Positions 22,996 through 33,550 of a stretch of DNA of 64,000 bases are shown here, piece by piece. The stretch spans positions 3,038,001 to 3,102,000 of the forward strand of contig NW_026515543.1 in the NCBI RefSeq assembly GCF_014898815.1, written 5' to 3'. The notes beneath the pieces are model-generated. The model saw nothing but the letters and a program-made list of their open reading frames with translations, searched no databases and was not told the origin of the DNA. Source of the stretch: Panonychus citri. Its lineage: Eukaryota; Arthropoda; Arachnida; Trombidiformes; Tetranychidae. Each line of letters opens with the position of its first letter. The stretch's first letter is position 1. The position numbers and the translations under genes were made by a program.

Positions 22996-23836
22996 CTAGA
23001 AAGGTAAGAGGTTGGCGAGAATATCGGCAACATTTTGTTCGAGAGTATTTGATGGATTGAATCCAGGTAAATCTACCATTGAAAGAGCTTGTTTAATGAT
23101 TTCGTTGACAGCGTCTTCCGATGAAGCTTTTGGGTCTAATTTAGCTTCAGCGATCGCTGCATCGGCCAAAGCGACAACATTGTCATCGATTGACTTGTTG
23201 ACATCAAATCCTGGGTAATGGATGTTCTTAAGAGCCTCAAGAGCATTTTGGACCATTTGGTCGTGAAGCATTTGGATGTCGTCTTTTGTGAACCAAGCTG
23301 TTCATTTGATTCCAATTGAGAGTTAGTTAGTTGATTATAAGGTTTACATTTACAAGTGATGTTTAAATGAATGGCTCAATACTTACATGGGAAGGGGACA
23401 GTTTTCAAGAAATCGGTGACAATAGCGTCAAGGTTTTCAGTGATGGTCTTGGTCTCATCTAAATCTTGGATTTTGAGTGATCGAATGTATGATTCAAGAG
23501 CGTTGACAAGGTTTTCTTCAATAGGTGCATCGGGTTTCCAGTCTGGTAAAGCACCGGATTCCAATTTTTTATCAACAACGGTTATGACGTTTTTCTCGAG
23601 TGAAGCTGATGCATCCCAATCGGGAATGTTTGTTTCAAGACTCTGAACTAAACCTTCAACCAAGTTGATGATGATTTGGGCAAATGGACTTGGATCTAAT
23701 AGATTTAATAAAAGGAAAATCAAACATAAATTATTATTCAAAATGATAGTAATTAGCAATTCAACTTACCTTTGATGGCCTTAGCGTTAATTGCTGAGAC
23801 ACAGAAAAGGGCGATCAAAGCGAGTGAGAATTTCAT
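22996..23836 (-). CDS. Eight-module secreted protein, copy B
   Basis: Three exons (23770-23836, 23387-23695, 22996-23297) with phase-1 introns give 225 residues. The signal peptide MKFSLALIALFCVSAINAKA is nearly identical to copies C, D and E. The 309-nt exon holds modules 1-4 and the 302-nt exon modules 5-8; 309 is exactly 75+78+78+78, the module exon sizes of copy A. Modules include DWKPDAPIEENLVNALESYI and FNPSNTLEQNVADILANLLPF (last seven residues shared with C and D). Only the introns after the signal peptide and between modules 4 and 5 remain. A TATA box lies about 100 nt upstream. Function unknown. Confidence 0.85.
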
Positions 23837-23937
23837 TTTGATGGTTAATTGGAAGTTTGATGTTTCACACAACACACAATTAGTTAATTAGATTGAGAGA
23901 AAGTTAAAGACTTGAATGAATCGACTGCTCTCAGAGA

Positions 23938-23945
23938 CTTTTATA
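23938..23945 (-). promoter_or_regulatory. TATA box of copy B
   Basis: TATAAAAG on the minus strand, about 105 nt upstream of the ATG; the same word at nearly the same distance precedes copies C and D. Confidence 0.6.
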
Positions 23946-24402
23946 CTAAATTGTTAACAATCAATCTGCTGATAGAAGAATTAAAATAAATTGAACTTTG
24001 ATTTACCATTTAATTATCTCCACAAATGGGAATCTGCGTAATAACCATCGATCACAATTGTTAACTTTGAAATCGCTGTAATACTTTGGAACAATGCTCT
24101 TTGTTAATCAATAATGTTTTGATTGTTTTAACTAATTCATTCAATTCTGGTTGAGTTTGATTTTAATTAATCTTCGACTTTTTTTATAAAATGGATTTCA
24201 AGACCTTTGGAAAAGTTATTCTTAACTTCTTAATTCTTAATTAATGCATGTGAATAAAGCTCCGAGTAAAACTATTGGGAATTACATTATAAATTATACT
24301 AAATTGACTAATTCATTTCAAGAATTGGATTATTTATAAATCGATAGAACATGATTTTTTGTATCTTTTTATCAAACTTTGGTCAATTTGAGTCCAGTTC
24401 TA

Positions 24403-24968
24403 TGTGTAAGTAAAAACAATCCCTCTTGTAGAATTTTATATTTTCATTTAATTCGGTTTCGATTATTGTCAAAAATTTTGTTGTCGTTTTCTTTTGGTAT
24501 CAATAGCATCGAGAATCGGTTGTCTTTTGGCTGCATATCGACGTCTCAGCTCTTCGATCTCATTTTCCATCTCAAAGTCAAGGTTTGCCATTCGTTTGCG
24601 AAGTTCGTCCAGCGATAAATAACAAAGAAATTCAAAATCACTTTCTAACATAATTGCACGAGACATTGGTTGATATTGAGAGTGTTGTTGTTGTAGCGTT
24701 GATTGATTCGGATGAACGGAAGGAAGCTTTTGTTGAGAGGTTTGATTGAATTTGGTACCATGGTTGATGCATCAACATCTTCATCACCGATCCAATCTTG
24801 TTTAAAGTGTTCCTGTTGAATTATTTTAGCCTCTTGGATCATGGCTATTAAATTGTTAACTGGTAAAGCTCGAGTGATAAATTCGTGTTTAAGTAAACTG
24901 GTGGCTGATGCTCGATGTTCAGGATTTTTGACAAGGCAACGGGAAACAAAACTAAAGTCGTCGAAAAG
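24403..24968 (-). pseudogene. Hippo kinase partial copy (3' UTR, SARAH, linker, kinase end)
   Basis: Derived from 10323-11503. It keeps a piece of 3' UTR, an almost unchanged SARAH-domain coding segment (FLCYLSLDELRKRM, with one Arg to Cys change relative to the parent) and the MIQEAKIIQQEHFKQDWIGDEDVD segment. It has lost about 160 nt of 3' UTR and about 500 nt of the poly-Gln/Ser linker, with a frameshift between the two retained coding pieces. It stops within kinase subdomain XI at a junction with unrelated DNA (ACTAAAGTCGTCGAAAAG). It cannot make a kinase. The same junction recurs in the two smaller Hippo fragments at 27.3 and 30.2 kb. Confidence 0.9.
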
Positions 24969-25897
24969 TTTGACTGGAAGGTAAATTGACCAGGAGCTTG
25001 AAATGCATTACGAATTTCGTGAAACGGAAGGTATTAGGTCCAATATGATACACTTTCTGATCATCCTCTGTGTTTCCTTGAAACTTGGAAATGAGTTTTA
25101 TAATTAAACTTTTTTTCTTCTCTGTTTTTCACTGCATCAGAACCAAACAACTAATCTGCCTTTGGTATAGAAATTCAACCCATCAAGTTATGAACTGATT
25201 TACGTGTTTAGGAGATGAAAATCAATTCCGAGAAACGAATATCTCTCCTGATCTAATCCATAGTATCTCTACAAGGCTCTTTGACAATTCTGAGGAAAAT
25301 CGGATAATAATCACCATTGCCCTTAATAGAGAACCATCCTCATGATCTTGAGAATTGAAATTCTAATGATAATTTGATGCAATCATTAGTTTTTAACTTG
25401 ATAATGATTATCAATGAAAAAGATTGTTAATCAAATCATTGTTACTAATTTGATCATTTTCATTGTTAATTTATTATCTTTATGTAAAAAACTGTACACG
25501 TTGTGGTTAATTGTAACCAATTGATTGTGATAAATGTTGAATGCAAATGTCAACTATCATAATGGAAAAGATAATCTTAAAAGATAATTTGAAATTGGAT
25601 TGATTCAATTATTATAATATAATATTAGTGATAAATAAAGGGCATTGTTTCAAAGTATTAATATTGATACTGAATGATAATTGATTATCATACAGATTCC
25701 ATATGATGAAAATGGGTGAATAGTAAATCAAAGTTCAGTTTATTTTGATTCTTCCATTAACAGATTAATTGTTGACAATTTAGTATAAAAGTCTCTGAAT
25801 TGGAGCAGTAGATTCATTCAAGTCTTTAACTTTCTCTCCAATCTAATTAACTAATTGTGTGTTGTGTGAAACATCAAACTTCCAATTAACCATCAAA
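24969..25897. other. Unannotated flank, left end of inverted repeat
   Basis: 24969-25210 is unrecognised. From about 25211 the sequence is the outer part of the 1.8-kb inverted repeat. TATAAAAG at 25784-25791 is the promoter counterpart of copies B and D. Confidence 0.5.
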
Positions 25898-27049
25898 ATG
25901 AAATTCTCACTCGCCTTGATCGCCCTTTTCTGTGTCTCAGCAATTAACGCTAAGGCCATCAAAGGTAAGTTGAATCTCGTTCCGTCTCCGTTCAACAATC
26001 TTTCTCATGTTAATTAAGTGAATGCTTTATTCCAATTATTAATACAATCATTTTCTTCGAATTCATTTAGAACCAAGCCCATTTGTCCAAGCCATCGTCA
26101 ACTTTGTCGAAGGATTAGTCAAGAATGTTGAGAAAAACATTCCCGATTGGGATGCATCAGCTTCACTCGAGAAAACGTGTTGACCGTTGTTGACAAACCT
26201 TTAGAATCTGGTGTCTTCCAGGCTGGAAACCCGATGCTACCATCAAAGACAACCTTGTTAACGCTCTTGAATCATACATCCGATCACTCAAAATCCAAAA
26301 CTTCGATGAAACCAAGACCGTCGCTGAAAACGCCAACGTTGTTGTTGCCGATTTCCTAAACTCAATTCCTTCCATGTAAGTACACAAAATTCACTTCAGC
26401 CACTTACCGTTAGTGATAATATCTCTTATTAGAATAACTAACTAACTAACTAATTAACTTTGAATACTATTCAAATTGATAGCATGGATCCCAAAAGAAA
26501 ACATCCAAAAGCAAATTGTCGACAATCTTCTTGCTGCTCTTAAGAACATCAAAGTCGCTGGATTCGATGTCAACAAGTCCGTTGACGACGATGTTGTCGC
26601 CTGGGTTGACGCTTCAATCGCTGGATCTAAAGTAGACCCATCAGCCACTTTGGAAGACGCTGTTAACGCTGCAGTTAAAAACGCTCTTGCCCAAGTCAAA
26701 TTACCAGGATTCAGTCCATCAAAGACCCTCGAAGAAAATGTTGCCGAAATTCTCGAAAACCTTTTACCCTTCTAAATTATTTCCAATCTATTTAATTATA
26801 ATTTACTCAACTAAGTTATTCTAAGAAAATGTGAAATTAGATTAAAATAACAAGCATAAAAAACAATTCGACTCACAAATTTTTCTTTTCAATCAATGGC
26901 TCATCTTCATTGATCACTTCAAACAATTATCACATCTTTTTAAGAGCATCAGCCAATATCATATGACCAAAATGGTCACCAATCTCATTTGTTACTATCC
27001 AGTGTTCCTTATGAACAGTAGAGTTAATCGAATGGCTCCATTTAAAATG
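25211..27049 (+). repeat. Left arm of 1.8-kb inverted repeat (carries copy C)
   Basis: Reverse complement of 30511-32352. It covers the promoter, all exons and introns and the 3' flank of copies C and D. Similarity is near identity over most of its length and decays over the outermost 30 nt. Confidence 0.93.
25898..26775 (+). pseudogene. Eight-module secreted protein, copy C (frameshifted)
   Basis: Exons at 25898-25964, 26071-26375 and 26483-26775 match copy D at the same splice sites. Exon 2 is 305 nt instead of 309 because of four single-base deletions, each in a homopolymer: an A5 run (now A4) near 26170, a CCC near 26218 and two CCC runs near 26370. The frame reads into a stop soon after the DWDASASLEK segment. 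Exon 3 is intact and encodes modules 5-8 identically to copy D. Either a very young pseudogene or a real gene with uncorrected sequencing errors; the error pattern favours the latter. Confidence 0.75.
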
Positions 27050-27569
27050 ACAATCAACTTTTCAAAGGTTAAATGAGGTTATATTTCCATTGAGATGAAT
27101 TGTCAAAGGTACATTATAATTTAATGTTTGATTCATTGGTCTATCATCTGCTTCGAAAAAAAGTTGGCCTCCAAAATACATTTCAGGTTTTTATGGCAAC
27201 ATGGCCCAATTCTGGTCAATTTATATTTACAAAGTCAAACTTTTCGACGACTTTAGTTTTGTTTCTCGTTGCCTTGTCAAAAATCCTGAGCATCGAGCAT
27301 CAGCCACTAGTTTACTTAAACACGAATTTAACGCTGTTTGAATGGTAACACACTCAGACGCATTCAGTTATGCAATGAAAATTGAATTTGATTGAATACA
27401 AACGATAAATTGAACTTTCATTATAATTTTTTAGTTTACATAAATGTATGAACCTAAAAGGGAATGTCATTGATTAGGCGAGTCATCTGCTTGATTACTA
27501 GAAGTTGGCTGATTTTGAGACTTTTAAAATGTTTTGCTGTCATATAAATTACCATTTCAAATCCATTTT
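27044..27569 (+). repeat. 526-bp direct repeat, copy 1
   Basis: Same orientation and length as 29991-30516 with a constant offset of 2947, so no net indel. It contains a Hippo kinase fragment. The two copies bracket the 2.4-kb segment holding the Ser/Pro-repeat gene and the EEP-fold gene. Confidence 0.93.
27256..27330 (+). pseudogene. Hippo kinase subdomain XI fragment, copy 1
   Basis: Encodes FVSRCLVKNPEHRASATSLL then KHEF, identical to the parent kinase, and ends in unrelated sequence on both sides. It shares its breakpoint with the 24.4-kb pseudogene. Confidence 0.9.
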
Positions 27570-27578
27570 CCAGTTTAG

Positions 27579-27706
27579 TGTGTTCTGGTTGCTATGGGGC
27601 GTTTAAATCGATGACCAACCTTAAACGCCATTACACTTCGGAATGCATCACAGAGGAGTTGATTGCGTTGTTAGCTGAATCATACCGTACTTACCGAAAA
27701 CCATAA
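27579..27706 (+). pseudogene. Orphan terminal exon with C2H2/C2HC zinc-finger-like motif
   Basis: After an acceptor-like TTTCCAGTTTAG, a 42-codon open frame reads VCSGCYGAFKSMTNLKRHYT, then SEC and ends at TAA. The spacing C-x2-C-x10-H-x4-C with a Leu before the His resembles the last finger of lola-type BTB/zinc-finger proteins. No matching upstream exon is visible: the 526-bp direct repeat stops 9 nt before it. Probably a captured exon. Confidence 0.5.
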
Positions 27707-28042
27707 ATCATAACTTCATTACTTAATTTTTGTTTTAACTAATTTGGGGTCATTATTCATTTGGAATATATTATCAATTATTTGCATTTATCTCACCTTT
27801 CTGAATTTGTATTTCTTACAATAATTAATAATAAAGTTAATATCTTTCTGGCTACAGTTTTGGCAAAAGTAGTGATAAGATAGTGAAAAACTAATCAAAA
27901 ATCGCGCAATAGGTAAGGACTGAGATCCGATAATCTAGATCTCAGATCCAGAATATTTGTCATTGTTTATTGATATTGTTTATTTAATTTTGATTTTTGT
28001 TTTTTAACTATCAACCAATTGTCATTCTTGTATTTAGTAAAA

Positions 28043-29156
28043 ATGTTACAGTTTTCATGTAAAAGTGATGGATTTTCGATTAGTAAGTATCATTTCTGCT
28101 GTTCTTTCTTCTGGTTTAATAATCTAAATTAATTATATCATTTGTTTCTATTCAGGTATTATTCATGACAAAACACCAGCCAATAAGGTGTTAACAGAGA
28201 CAGTGGATGGAAGACCATTATCACCAACTGAATCATCCCACTCTCCATCGCCCATCGAGAAACCCTTTCTATCATCGGATGATACATCTTCCTCTTCTAC
28301 ATTCATCGAAAAACCCTCTACATCATCATCTCCTCATGATTCATCTCGTTTTTCATCTCAAAAACCTAATGACATTTTCACGCCTTCTCCATCCCCTGTA
28401 ACTGGGAAAAGAATTTTTGAACCATCCACATCATCTCTAAAGAGGCAAAGAATAGACAAATCTTGTTCTTCTTCACCCATCGAAAAACCCTCTACATCAT
28501 CATCTCCTCACGATTCATCTTGTTCTTCTTCACCCATCGAAAAACCCTCTACATCATCATCTCCTCACGATTCATCTTGTTCTTCTTCACCCATCGAAAA
28601 ACCCTCTACATCATCATCTCCTCACGATTCATCTTGTTCTTCTTCACCCATCGAAAAACCCTCTACATCATCATCTCCTCATGATTCATCTCGAAAAATC
28701 AAAGCCAAGTCGACTCGTGGTTTTTCATCATCTTCAGGCAGGAGGCAAAGAATGAATCTTAGAACCTCTCGTGCCTCAATTCAGAATGACCAAATTCCAA
28801 AAAAGACCCAGCGGAGAGAAGAACGCATTTCCATTATTCGTGGTTATCTTGCTGATATAGCACCTCCAGAGGCCGCAATTCCACGAAAGTTCCTCAAATC
28901 ATGTCGATATTGTCTCGATCATCCGTATGCTTTGGTAAGTAGTTTGTTGTAGTTATTTCATTGGATTGTTGATAATTAATTCTGTTTTTATTGCTTTTCT
29001 TTTCAGGTTTTCCGAAAGGTTTTTCTTAAAGATCATTTTACACCTGAAACAATAAAGACCAGGAAATATCATGAAGAAAATCAAGCCAAAATTAGAGAAG
29101 CAGCGCTGAAATTTGGTGCTCCGAGTTGTTTTTGCGTAGATTTGATAAATTTTTGA
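28043..29156 (+). CDS. Ser/Pro-rich 19-residue-repeat protein, unknown function
   Basis: Three exons (28043-28082, 28156-28934, 29007-29156) join in frame to give 322 residues. Exon junctions have good GT-AG signals. Residues about 30-195 are Ser/Thr/Pro-rich with four perfect or near-perfect copies of a 19-residue repeat (CSSSPIEKPSTSSSPHDSS) plus degenerate ones. The C-terminal third is basic, with a possible nuclear signal (KRQRIDK, GRRQR) and a SCRYCLDHPYAL..KVFLKDHF segment that I do not recognise. It lies 93 nt before the EEP-fold gene on the same strand, and both are enclosed by the direct repeats, so they may form one captured or mobile unit. Confidence 0.6.
28464..28691 (+). repeat. 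Four-copy 57-bp coding minisatellite
   Basis: Four tandem 57-nt units, almost identical at the nucleotide level (only a CAC/CAT change in the last). The unit is a multiple of three and stays in frame. Such identity means recent expansion or homogenisation. Confidence 0.93.
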
Positions 29157-29248
29157 AAAACGCGCGCTTGGAATTAGAATAGTCAAAGGATATTAAAGCG
29201 AATTTTTTGTTGTTCATTATTCATTTTCATTTCTATTCAAACATTAAA

Positions 29249-29983
29249 ATGTCTTCTTTTTTTTTACTATCGTTCAATATTAATCAAAAAGAACTTTTTT
29301 GGCCTTGTGTGGAGAGAGTTAATAGAGAATTTCTTCCAAAACATCAAATCTTAATGTTTTTCCAGGAACTCCCAAGTTCAAACTCTGCTGCCTTACACGG
29401 GACAACGGGACAACGTTACAATCGCGTCGAGAAATCTTATGGTCGCCGCAATTATTTGTACTATCGGGCCATAAAGGATTTAGCCACTTGCTTTGCGAAA
29501 AAAAGCGGAAATACGATTGAACCATTTAGTTGTGGCCGAGGAGATATCCAGGTTACTATTTGCCGTGTTGTTAAAGACGCAAAAACAATGGATATTGGGG
29601 CAATCAACATCCATTTCACTGAAAGGTCTAAAACTGAAGTTCTATGGTTTCTATCTACTTTATATGCAACACTCCATCGTTTGTTGTCTGGTGGTGTCGA
29701 TGCTGACAACATACATAGTCCCCCCGTAGATGCCATTATTTTGGGTGGCGATTTGAATATTGAGAATATTTTCCATGGAGGAGACAAATTCGACCGCGCT
29801 AACATGACGCTGTTTTATATTTTGAAAAAAACTGGTATCAAGCCAATCCAAACGGATGCTACTTTTGTCTCTCTCTCAGGGAAGTGTCAACATTATGATT
29901 ATTTGGCAACTTCGGCCAACATTGTGGTCGAAGATAATGTTTCAATTGCAGTTGACCCTTTGGGTGAATCAGACCACGCATGA
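29249..29983 (+). CDS. Endonuclease/exonuclease/phosphatase-fold protein, C-terminally abrupt
   Basis: An intronless frame of 244 residues starting MSSFFLLSFNINQ. DNase I-like fold landmarks: SFNIN at the first strand with the catalytic Asn, FFQELP with the metal-binding Glu, ILGGDLNIEN (G-D-x-N), and GESDHA at the very end (S-D-H). The S-D-H is normally followed by a final strand; here the frame stops one residue later, 7 nt before the 526-bp direct repeat begins, so the C-terminus was probably cut by a rearrangement. It lacks any reverse transcriptase. It may be a domesticated non-LTR endonuclease or a host EEP protein. Confidence 0.65.
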   Translation: MSSFFLLSFNINQKELFWPCVERVNREFLPKHQILMFFQELPSSNSAALHGTTGQRYNRVEKSYGRRNYLYYRAIKDLATCFAKKSGNTIEPFSCGRGDIQVTICRVVKDAKTMDIGAINIHFTERSKTEVLWFLSTLYATLHRLLSGGVDADNIHSPPVDAIILGGDLNIENIFHGGDKFDRANMTLFYILKKTGIKPIQTDATFVSLSGKCQHYDYLATSANIVVEDNVSIAVDPLGESDHA

Positions 29984-29990
29984 CAATGAC

Positions 29991-30516
29991 AAAATGACAA
30001 TCAACTTTTCAAAGGTTAAATGAGGTTATATTTCCATTGAGATGAATTGTCAAAGGTACATTATAATTTAATGTTTGATTCATTGGTCTATCATCTGCTT
30101 CGAAAAAAAGTTGGCCTCCAAAATACATTTCAGGTTTTTATGGCAACATGGCCCAATTCTGGTCAATTTATATTTACAAAGTCAAACTTTTCGACGACTT
30201 TAGTTTTGTTTCTCGTTGCCTTGTCAAAAATCCTGAGCATCGAGCATCAGCCACTAGTTTACTTAAACACGAATTTAACGCTGTTTGAATGGTAACACAC
30301 TCAGACGCATTCAGTTATGCAATGAAAATTGAATTTGATTGAATACAAACGATAAATTGAACTTTCATTATAATTTTTTAGTTTACATAAATGTATGAAC
30401 CTAAAAGGGAATGTCATTGATTAGGCGAGTCATCTGCTTGATTACTAGAAGTTGGCTGATTTTGAGACTTTTAAAATGTTTTGCTGTCATATAAATTACC
30501 ATTTCAAATCCATTTT
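29991..30516 (+). repeat. 526-bp direct repeat, copy 2
   Basis: Partner of 27044-27569. Its last bases (CATTTT) run straight into the right arm of the inverted repeat. Confidence 0.93.
30204..30277 (+). pseudogene. Hippo kinase subdomain XI fragment, copy 2
   Basis: Same fragment as at 27256, carried within the second direct repeat. Confidence 0.9.
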
Positions 30517-30781
30517 AAATGGAGCCATTCGATTAACTCTACTGTTCATAAGGAACACTGGATAGTAACAAATGAGATTGGTGACCATTTTGGTCATATG
30601 ATATTGGCTGATGCTCTTAAAAAGATGTGATAATTGTTTGAAGTGATCAATGAAGATCACTTATTGATTGAAAAGAAAAAGTTAGTCGAATTGTTTTTTA
30701 TGCTTGTTATTTTAATCTAATTTCACATTTTCTTAGAATAACTTAGTTGAGTAAATTATAATTAAATAGATTGGAAATAAT

Positions 30782-31663
30782 TTAGAAGGGTAAAAGGTTT
30801 TCGAGAATTTCGGCAACATTTTCTTCGAGGGTCTTTGATGGACTGAATCCTGGTAATTTGACTTGGGCAAGAGCGTTTTTAACTGCAGCGTTAACAGCGT
30901 CTTCCAAAGTGGCTGATGGGTCTACTTTAGATCCAGCGATTGAAGCGTCAACCCAGGCGACAACATCGTCGTCAACGGACTTGTTGACATCGAATCCAGC
31001 GACTTTGATGTTCTTAAGAGCAGCAAGAAGATTGTCGACAATTTGCTTTTGGATGTTTTCTTTTGGGATCCATGCTATCAATTTGAATAGTATTCAAAGT
31101 TAATTAGTTAGTTAGTTAGTTATTCTAATAAGAGATATTATCACTAACGGTAAGTGGCTGAAGTGAATTTTGTGTACTTACATGGGAAGGGAATTGAGTT
31201 TAGGAAATCGGCAACAACAACGTTGGCGTTTTCAGCGACGGTCTTGGTTTCATCGAAGTTTTGGATTTTGAGTGATCGGATGTATGATTCAAGAGCGTTA
31301 ACAAGGTTGTCTTTGATGGTAGCATCGGGTTTCCAGCCTGGGAAGACACCAGATTCTAAAGGTTTGTCAACAACGGTCAACACGTTTTTCTCGAGTGAAG
31401 CTGATGCATCCCAATCGGGAATGTTTTTCTCAACATTCTTGACTAATCCTTCGACAAAGTTGACGATGGCTTGGACAAATGGGCTTGGTTCTAAATGAAT
31501 TCGAAGAAAATGATTGTATTAATAATTGGAATAAAGCATTCACTTAATTAACATGAGAAAGATTGTTGAACGGAGACGGAACGAGATTCAACTTACCTTT
31601 GATGGCCTTAGCGTTAATTGCTGAGACACAGAAAAGGGCGATCAAGGCGAGTGAGAATTTCAT
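30782..31663 (-). CDS. Eight-module secreted protein, copy D
   Basis: Three exons (31597-31663, 31182-31490, 30782-31074), phase-1 introns, 222 residues. The signal peptide is MKFSLALIALFCVSAINAKA. Modules 1-4 occupy exon 2 (for example GWKPDATIKDNLVNALESYI) and modules 5-8 exon 3 (ending FSPSKTLEENVAEILENLL then PF). Exon 2 is 309 nt as in copy B, so this is the intact partner of copy C. A TATA box (TATAAAAG on the minus strand, 31770-31777) lies about 110 nt upstream, suggesting strong regulated transcription. Function unknown. Confidence 0.87.
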
Positions 31664-31769
31664 TTTGATGGTTAATTGGAAGTTTGATGTTTCACACAAC
31701 ACACAATTAGTTAATTAGATTGGAGAGAAAGTTAAAGACTTGAATGAATCTACTGCTCCAATTCAGAGA

Positions 31770-31777
31770 CTTTTATA
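31770..31777 (-). promoter_or_regulatory. TATA box of copy D
   Basis: TATAAAAG on the coding strand, 107-114 nt upstream of the ATG, matching copies B and C. Confidence 0.6.
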
Positions 31778-33550
31778 CTAAATTGTCAACAATTAATCTG
31801 TTAATGGAAGAATCAAAATAAACTGAACTTTGATTTACTATTCACCCATTTTCATCATATGGAATCTGTATGATAATCAATTATCATTCAGTATCAATAT
31901 TAATACTTTGAAACAATGCCCTTTATTTATCACTAATATTATATTATAATAATTGAATCAATCCAATTTCAAATTATCTTTTAAGATTATCTTTTCCATT
32001 ATGATAGTTGACATTTGCATTCAACATTTATCACAATCAATTGGTTACAATTAACCACAACGTGTACAGTTTTTTACATAAAGATAATAAATTAACAATG
32101 AAAATGATCAAATTAGTAACAATGATTTGATTAACAATCTTTTTCATTGATAATCATTATCAAGTTAAAAACTAATGATTGCATCAAATTATCATTAGAA
32201 TTTCAATTCTCAAGATCATGAGGATGGTTCTCTATTAAGGGCAATGGTGATTATTATCCGATTTTCCTCAGAATTGTCAAAGAGCCTTGTAGAGAGATAC
32301 TTTGGATTAGATCAGGAGAGAATTCTGTTCTTAGAATTGATTTGCTATCTCCTTTCAACCATCTACTCAACTCAGTTGCTATTGCATAACTCGTAAGTTC
32401 AATTCTCTATCATGACACTAGTTTATTGTCCCTGAAGAGTTAACATGCAAAGAAAATTTACTTTGACTCAATATTCTAATTTCATGATAATCATCAACAT
32501 AATCGGTACAATGTGAACTGACCGGTAATCGAGCCAAGTATTTTGTTTATCTAATTCTTAATTAGTCAGATTCATATCATTAGCATTTCCTGTATTAATT
32601 TTTCTGAATATCATCGAGTTTATAATGTTAAAATCTCTCGTAGACTTTACATGTTTTCACCTTTTAAGTATTTGGATCACATTTTTGATCGAACTTCTTG
32701 ATTAATTGAAAGGAGAAGGGTCGTCGAATTTTAGTTTTGAGTTAAGAGGTGAAACTTTCAGGGTTTGTAGGGCCTAAGAAAAGAAATAGTTTGGGCTTAT
32801 TTTCAAATCAAACTGATCAGTACTTTTTGAGATAATCGCGGTCAAAGTTCAAACTTTGAGGCCTTTTTTCTCAGAGGCCATTAAAGATTTTTCCATGAAA
32901 AATATTTTTAATATTTAACTTCTTATGGCCTACAAGAATTTGCTATTTATATATGTATGTGATCTTACTTTATGGCCGCTTTTGCGTTCCGTTGCAATCG
33001 GACAAATGTCTCGCTTTCTGACAGCAGTGCCAAGAATCATCTGAACTTCTGCCAATTGATAGTCCACTAAGAGTACTATAGCTTTAAACAAGTACTTTAC
33101 CGGTTTGATCAACAGTTTTTCCGTAAAATCGCGATGAAATATTCCGTCATTCCAACTTCGAACTCGTGTATCATCAGAAGTATCTATCACATTAAGTTCA
33201 AACAAAGACCAAACACATTCGTTTGTAGCGAACTATAATCTAGCATAAGATCAAGGTCATCCAAGGTCAAATGGAAATTCTTGTTTGAGCCGTTGCCTTT
33301 ACCCTGTTAGCATTAACCAGTCAGTAACTCCAAGAGGTAGGGTAGGGTAGGACTTTATTGACCACAAAACTATTCGTTGAATAGTTTTCGAAGCTAGGCT
33401 CTGAAGTCAATTATTATATCTGTTCCTTGTTTTTGATGAATATCATAAGTATCATGATAGTGTAAACTGCTTGCGCGCCAGTTCGAATTTATCAACTAAT
33501 GATCGAATGATCATCACCATTTTTTTGTGTTGTTTCTTTTTGTCACTCAG

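Larger units (their letters stand above)
30511..32352 (-). repeat. Right arm of 1.8-kb inverted repeat (carries copy D)
   Basis: Reverse complement of 25211-27049; about 3.46 kb of spacer separates the arms. Confidence 0.93.

Noticed and set aside
28463..28684. Second-frame ORF (FFFTHRKTLYIIISSRFIL repeats) as a protein
   Set aside because: It is the shadow frame of the 57-bp minisatellite; the other frame is spliced and open over the whole gene.
28461..28691. CRISPR-like array
   Set aside because: The units are contiguous, coding and spacer-free in a eukaryotic gene.
27044..30516. LTR retrotransposon flanked by 526-bp LTRs
   Set aside because: The direct repeats carry a Hippo kinase fragment, lack clean TG...CA ends, and the interior has no primer-binding site, gag, protease, integrase or reverse transcriptase.
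32930..33205. 91-codon minus-strand ORF as a gene
   Set aside because: No recognisable motif, no supporting splice sites and compositional similarity to random AT-rich frames; left as unannotated.
33337..33352. Interstitial telomere repeat (GGTAGGGTAGGGTAGG)
   Set aside because: Only about three units, and not the TTAGG type usual in arthropods; likely chance or a short G-rich motif.
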